NCBI GenBank assembly: GCA_900556135.1
Contig: USNR01000030.1
Location: 1-16,655, forward strand
From: an uncultured Clostridium sp.
GTDB taxonomy: Bacteria > Bacillota > Clostridia > TANB77 > CAG-508
Direction: 5' to 3'
Length of the DNA: 16,655 nt
Of this stretch, positions 13,120 to 16,655 are shown piece after piece. Under the pieces are notes generated by a model. That model saw nothing but the letters and a program-made list of their open reading frames with translations. It made no database searches and was not told where the DNA came from. Position 1 is the stretch's first letter. Each line of letters starts with the position of its first letter. A program made the translations under genes and the position numbers.

Positions 13120-14973
13120 ATGGGAAAAATTATAGGAATTGATTTAGGAACAACAAATTCATGTGTTGCAGTTATGGAAGGAGGAGAGCCTGTTGTAATT
13201 CCAAATGCAGAAGGAAATAGAACAACTCCATCAGTAGTTGCATTTTCTAAAAATGGAGAAAGATTAGTAGGACAAATAGCTAAACGTCAAGCTGTTACAA
13301 ATCCAGATAACACAGTTATCTCTATAAAAAGAGAAATGGGTACAAATAAAAAAGTTAAAGTTGAAGGAGAAGAATTCTCACCACAAGAGATTTCTGCAAT
13401 GATACTTCAAAAATTAAAAACAGATGCTGAAAATTATTTAGGACAAAAAGTTACTCAAGCTGTTATTACAGTACCAGCATATTTTAGTGATAGTCAAAGA
13501 CAAGCAACTAAGGATGCAGGAAAAATTGCAGGACTAGAAGTTTTAAGAATTATAAATGAGCCAACAGCAGCAGCTTTAGCATTTGGTATGGATAAAGAAG
13601 ATCAAGATCAAAAAATAATGATTTATGATTTAGGTGGAGGAACATTTGATGTTTCTATACTAGATATAGGAGATGGTGTTTTCGAAGTTTTAGCAACTAA
13701 CGGAAATACAAGACTTGGTGGAGATGACTTCGACCAAAGAATTATAGATTACCTAGTATCTGAATTTAAAAAATCTAATGGTATAGACTTATCAACAGAT
13801 AAAATGGCTATGCAACGTTTAAAAGAAGCAGCAGAAAAAGCTAAAATAGAGCTTTCTGGAATGCAACAAACACAAATAAACTTACCATTTATCACAGCAG
13901 ATGCTCAAGGTCCAAAACACTTAGATATAACATTAACAAGAGCTAAATTTGAAGAATTAATCAGAGACTTAGTTGATGCTACAAGAATACCAGTAGAACA
14001 AGCTATGAAAGATGCTGGAGTTACAGCAAATGATATTCATAAGGTATTACTAGTTGGTGGTTCTACAAGAGTACCATGTGTTCAAGAAGAAGTTAAAAAA
14101 ATAACAGGAAAAGATCCAGATAAAGGAATAAACCCAGACGAATGTGTTGCTATAGGTGCATCTATTCAAGGTGGTGTTTTATCAGGAGATGTTAAAGACT
14201 TAGTATTATTAGACGTAACACCATTATCATTAGGTATTGAAACATATGGTGGAGTATTTACAAAATTAATTGAAAGAAATACAACAATACCAACAAGAAA
14301 ATCACAAATATTCTCAACAGCAGCAGATGGCCAAACATCAGTTGAAGTACATGTACTTCAAGGAGAAAGAGATATGGCTGCATACAACAAAACATTAGGA
14401 AGATTCCAATTATCAGGAATTCCAGCAGCTCCTCGTGGAGTACCACAAATAGAAGTAACATTTGATATTGACGCAAATGGCATAGTTCATGTTTCTGCAA
14501 AAGATATGGCAACAGGAAACGAGCAAAAAGTTTCTATTACAGCTTCAACAAACTTAACAGATGAAGATATAGAAAAAGCTGTAAAAGATGCAGAAGCTCA
14601 TGCAGAAGAAGATAAAAAGAAGAAAGAAGAAATAGAAGTTAGAAATAATGCAGAAAGCTTAGTATATAATTGTCAAAAGACAATAGAAGAATTAGGCGAT
14701 AAGATAAGCGGAGAAGAAAAAGCTAAGGCTACAACAGAGATAGATAATGTAAAGAAAGCATTAGAAGGAACTGATGTAGAAAAGATAAAAGAAGCAACAG
14801 AAAGCTTAACAAAAGTATTCTATTCAATTACAGAAAAATTATATAGCCAAGCAAATGCAGCAGGTGCAAATGCTGGAGCAGAAGGTACTACACAAGAAGG
14901 ACCAAAAACTGATGAGAACGGAAACGTTTATAATGCAGATTACAAAGTAGAAGACGATAACGACAATAAATAA
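13120..14973 (+). CDS. dnaK: Chaperone DnaK (Hsp70)
   Basis: ATP-driven chaperone that binds exposed hydrophobic stretches of client proteins, working with DnaJ and GrpE. It is complete at 617 aa, shorter than the about 638 of E. coli, as usual for Gram-positive DnaK lacking an N-terminal-lobe insert. Phosphate 1 motif IGIDLGTTNSCVAV starts the protein, INEPTAAALAFG lies near 146-157, DLGGGTFDVS near 170-179, and LVGGSTRVP near 312-320. The interdomain linker runs into VLLDVTPLSLGIETYGG, followed by the substrate-binding domain and the helical lid. The C-terminal tail is Gly/Ala-rich and then acidic (DYKVEDDNDNK). SD AGGGAGGA is 9 bases from the ATG. Confidence 0.98.
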   Translation: MGKIIGIDLGTTNSCVAVMEGGEPVVIPNAEGNRTTPSVVAFSKNGERLVGQIAKRQAVTNPDNTVISIKREMGTNKKVKVEGEEFSPQEISAMILQKLKTDAENYLGQKVTQAVITVPAYFSDSQRQATKDAGKIAGLEVLRIINEPTAAALAFGMDKEDQDQKIMIYDLGGGTFDVSILDIGDGVFEVLATNGNTRLGGDDFDQRIIDYLVSEFKKSNGIDLSTDKMAMQRLKEAAEKAKIELSGMQQTQINLPFITADAQGPKHLDITLTRAKFEELIRDLVDATRIPVEQAMKDAGVTANDIHKVLLVGGSTRVPCVQEEVKKITGKDPDKGINPDECVAIGASIQGGVLSGDVKDLVLLDVTPLSLGIETYGGVFTKLIERNTTIPTRKSQIFSTAADGQTSVEVHVLQGERDMAAYNKTLGRFQLSGIPAAPRGVPQIEVTFDIDANGIVHVSAKDMATGNEQKVSITASTNLTDEDIEKAVKDAEAHAEEDKKKKEEIEVRNNAESLVYNCQKTIEELGDKISGEEKAKATTEIDNVKKALEGTDVEKIKEATESLTKVFYSITEKLYSQANAAGANAGAEGTTQEGPKTDENGNVYNADYKVEDDNDNK

Positions 14974-14991
14974 AAAAATAGATTAATAAGA

Positions 14992-15063
14992 TAGAGGTTG
15001 AAACCTAGTTACTAATATATCATGAAGCAAATGAGCTGGATTTAATACAAGGTTCAGCCTCTA
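14992..15063 (+). promoter_or_regulatory. Stem-loop between dnaK and dnaJ
   Basis: TAGAGGTTGAAACCT (14992-15006) pairs with AGGTTCAGCCTCTA (15050-15063) over 14 pairs with one bulged A. It encloses about 43 bases with only weak inner pairing. No T run follows, so it is not a standard terminator. It may mark an RNA-processing or stability site, or a regulator of dnaJ translation, whose SD starts 15 bases later. Confidence 0.5.
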
Positions 15064-15090
15064 GCTTTATAATCTTAAAGGAGAAGTATA

Positions 15091-16251
15091 ATGTCAGAGA
15101 AGAAAGACTATTATGAGGTTTTAGGGGTTAGCAAAACAGCAACAGATGATGAGTTAAAAAAAGCATATAGAAAGTTAGCAAAAAAATATCATCCAGATGC
15201 AAACCCAGATAATAAAAAAGAAGCAGAACTAAAATTTAAAGAAGTAAATGAAGCTTATGAAACATTATCTAATCCACAAAAAAGAAAAATGTACGACCAA
15301 TTCGGTACAGCAGATCCAAACCAAGCTTATGGAGGAGCAGGTGGACCATTTGGAGGAAATGGAAGATATTATTCATATACATCATCAGGTTTTGATGGAT
15401 TTGATATGGGAGATATCTTTGGAGACTTAGGAGATATTTTCGGATTTGGAGGAAATAGAACATCTAAAAGAAAAACAGGTCCAGCAAAAGGTGCTGATTT
15501 AAGATACAACATGGATCTTACTTTTGAAGAAGCATATACAGGTGTTAGTAAGGAATTTTCTATTACAAGAAACGAAAAGTGTACTACATGTGGAGGCTCT
15601 GGAGCAAAACCAGGAACAAAAGTGGAAACATGTTCTGTTTGTGGTGGAAAAGGTACTGTAACACAGATGCAAACAACACTACTAGGTCAAATGAGAGTTC
15701 AAACTACATGTTCAAATTGTCATGGAACTGGAAAAGTTATAAAGGAAGTTTGTTCTACTTGTTATGGAAAAGGTACTGTAAGAAAACAAACAAAGTTAAA
15801 TGTAAAAGTTCCAGCAGGAATAGATGATGGTCAAACGATAGTGTTAAGAGGAGAAGGAGAGCCAGGTAAAAATGGTGGAGAAAATGGAGATATATACATA
15901 ACAATCCATATGAGACGCCACAGCATTTTTACAAGACAAGGTGATAATATTTATTGTGACATTCCAATTACATTTACGCAGGCAACATTAGGAGCTGAGC
16001 TAGAAATTCCATTAGTAGGTGGTGGAAAAGAAAAATATAAAATACCTGAAGGAACACAAAGTGGAACTAAATTTACAATAAAAGATAAAGGATTTACACA
16101 CATTAATTCAGGTAGTAGAGGAAATTTAATATTTACTGTTCAAGTTCAAGTTCCAAAGAGATTAACTAAGGAACAAAGAGATTTGTTAACACAACTTGCA
16201 AAGACAATGAATGAACAACCACCAGTGAAAAAAAGAGGAATTTTTGGATAA
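15091..16251 (+). CDS. dnaJ: Chaperone DnaJ (Hsp40)
   Basis: Co-chaperone that delivers clients to DnaK and stimulates its ATPase. The 386 aa form a complete type I DnaJ: J domain (about 5-70) with H34-P35-D36, Gly/Phe-rich region (about 71-125), and four CxxCxGxG zinc repeats (C164/C167, C181/C184, C207/C210, C221/C224; the first is CTTCGGSG). C-terminal substrate-binding domains and dimer end follow. SD AAAGGAG lies just before the ATG. It is the last gene of the operon; a strong terminator follows 33 bases after the stop, so prmA and rsmE, which often follow dnaJ in Firmicutes, are absent here. Confidence 0.98.
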   Translation: MSEKKDYYEVLGVSKTATDDELKKAYRKLAKKYHPDANPDNKKEAELKFKEVNEAYETLSNPQKRKMYDQFGTADPNQAYGGAGGPFGGNGRYYSYTSSGFDGFDMGDIFGDLGDIFGFGGNRTSKRKTGPAKGADLRYNMDLTFEEAYTGVSKEFSITRNEKCTTCGGSGAKPGTKVETCSVCGGKGTVTQMQTTLLGQMRVQTTCSNCHGTGKVIKEVCSTCYGKGTVRKQTKLNVKVPAGIDDGQTIVLRGEGEPGKNGGENGDIYITIHMRRHSIFTRQGDNIYCDIPITFTQATLGAELEIPLVGGGKEKYKIPEGTQSGTKFTIKDKGFTHINSGSRGNLIFTVQVQVPKRLTKEQRDLLTQLAKTMNEQPPVKKRGIFG

Positions 16252-16284
16252 AAATTACTAGAAAGTTAGCTGTAATGTTTTTAG

Positions 16285-16320
16285 AACCAGTTCGAAAATT
16301 TTAATTCGAACTGGTTTTTT
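16285..16320 (+). terminator. Intrinsic terminator of the heat-shock operon
   Basis: A perfect 12-bp stem AACCAGTTCGAA/TTCGAACTGGTT (16285-16296 with 16305-16316) has an 8-base loop and a run of T to 16320. Confidence 0.92.
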
Positions 16321-16415
16321 GGGTCTAATAGTATGATTGTGTATCATATTTATTGGTAAATAGTGCTAGTTTGATGAAATAAAAATGTATGTCGAATTTT
16401 GGTATACGATTTTCA

Positions 16416-16444
16416 TAGACAAATTAGGATTTTAGAGCTATAAT
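16416..16444 (+). promoter_or_regulatory. Probable SigA promoter of the right-edge Rpn-like gene
   Basis: TAGACA (16416-16421), a 17-base spacer and TATAAT (16439-16444). RNA would start near 16451, leaving an A/T-rich leader of about 130 bases with a 12-base palindrome AAATTCGAATTT near 16472. Nothing else is seen in the 16321-16579 gap. Confidence 0.6.
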
Positions 16445-16579
16445 TAGGGCGTTAACAAATTTTATTCATGTAAATTCGAATTTATAAATTTTAATCTTAA
16501 ATAAATTAAATCTAAGGTAAAATCCAAAAAGAAAAGTTTAATATTACCTGCTAAATATGTTGTATAAGGAGGCGTGTGT

Positions 16580-16655
16580 TTGGAAGAAACGATAAAACCA
16601 AAAGAGGTGAAATTATTGCAACCAAAGATAGATATAGTGTTTCAAAGTTTATTTA
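16580..16655 (+). CDS. Partial Rpn-family / PD-(D/E)XK nuclease family transposase protein (5' end)
   Basis: Only 25 codons are inside the window. They read from a TTG start and include LLQPKIDIVFQSLF, the opening typical of Rpn-like proteins (PD-(D/E)XK nuclease fold, often annotated as transposase). The family is associated with RecA-independent recombination in E. coli, and many gut Clostridia carry several copies. SD AAGGAGG (16566-16572) is 7 bases from the TTG; an in-frame GTG at 16574 is too close. Whether the gene is intact cannot be seen. Confidence 0.6.
   Translation, partial: MEETIKPKEVKLLQPKIDIVFQSLF

Noticed and set aside
15579..15827. Cys/Trp-rich plus-strand frame inside dnaJ
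   Set aside because: It is the shifted reading of the DnaJ zinc-finger region; DnaJ itself is complete.

Overview
The window looks like a chromosomal segment of a low-G+C Gram-positive bacterium, most likely an anaerobic member of the Clostridia. The coding sequences use A/T-rich codons, the Shine-Dalgarno (SD) sites are AGGAGG-like, and there is a SigH-type sporulation sigma factor. There is also an hrcA-grpE-dnaK-dnaJ operon with a CIRCE operator, and DnaK has a Gram-positive length. No phage, IS element or CRISPR array is visible. The genus cannot be told from the sequence alone.

Layout. Bases 1-146 hold the end of an upstream unit and a terminator. From 147 to 5960 six genes read rightwards: pgsA (phosphatidylglycerol-phosphate synthase), a membrane Tim44-like zinc-ribbon protein, an SPFH-domain zinc-ribbon protein, ligA (NAD-dependent DNA ligase), an 89-aa unknown, and a protein made of six exact 25-residue DUF4116-like repeats. 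A strong two-way terminator separates these from a leftward unit, sigH followed one base later by tRNA-Thr(GGU). The sigH promoter stands back-to-back with a rightward promoter that leads into a long, nearly fully paired RNA of unknown identity (core 6961-7100). Then come rqcH (ribosome rescue, alanine tailing) and ychF (Obg-like ATPase).

Bases 10082-11170 are the most unusual part. Two independent small transcription units each have a near-consensus SigA promoter, a structured leader, a small protein with two membrane segments and an acidic tail, and a terminator. The two proteins look like distant paralogs. The two leaders share one two-hairpin layout with compensatory base changes, ending directly at the SD. 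The codons are visibly richer in G+C than those of all neighbours. This is the best candidate here for an undescribed system.

From 11193 onward lies the heat-shock operon hrcA-grpE-dnaK-dnaJ. It is driven by one SigA promoter flanked by a canonical CIRCE and by a second, divergent inverted repeat with the same 9-9-9 geometry. The grpE-dnaK and dnaK-dnaJ gaps both contain predicted RNA folds. A terminator closes the operon. A promoter, a long leader and the first 25 codons of an Rpn/PD-(D/E)XK family protein (TTG start) reach the right edge.

Taken together the segment is mostly housekeeping and stress biology: lipid synthesis, envelope-stress-type membrane proteins, DNA joining, sporulation control, ribosome rescue and chaperones.
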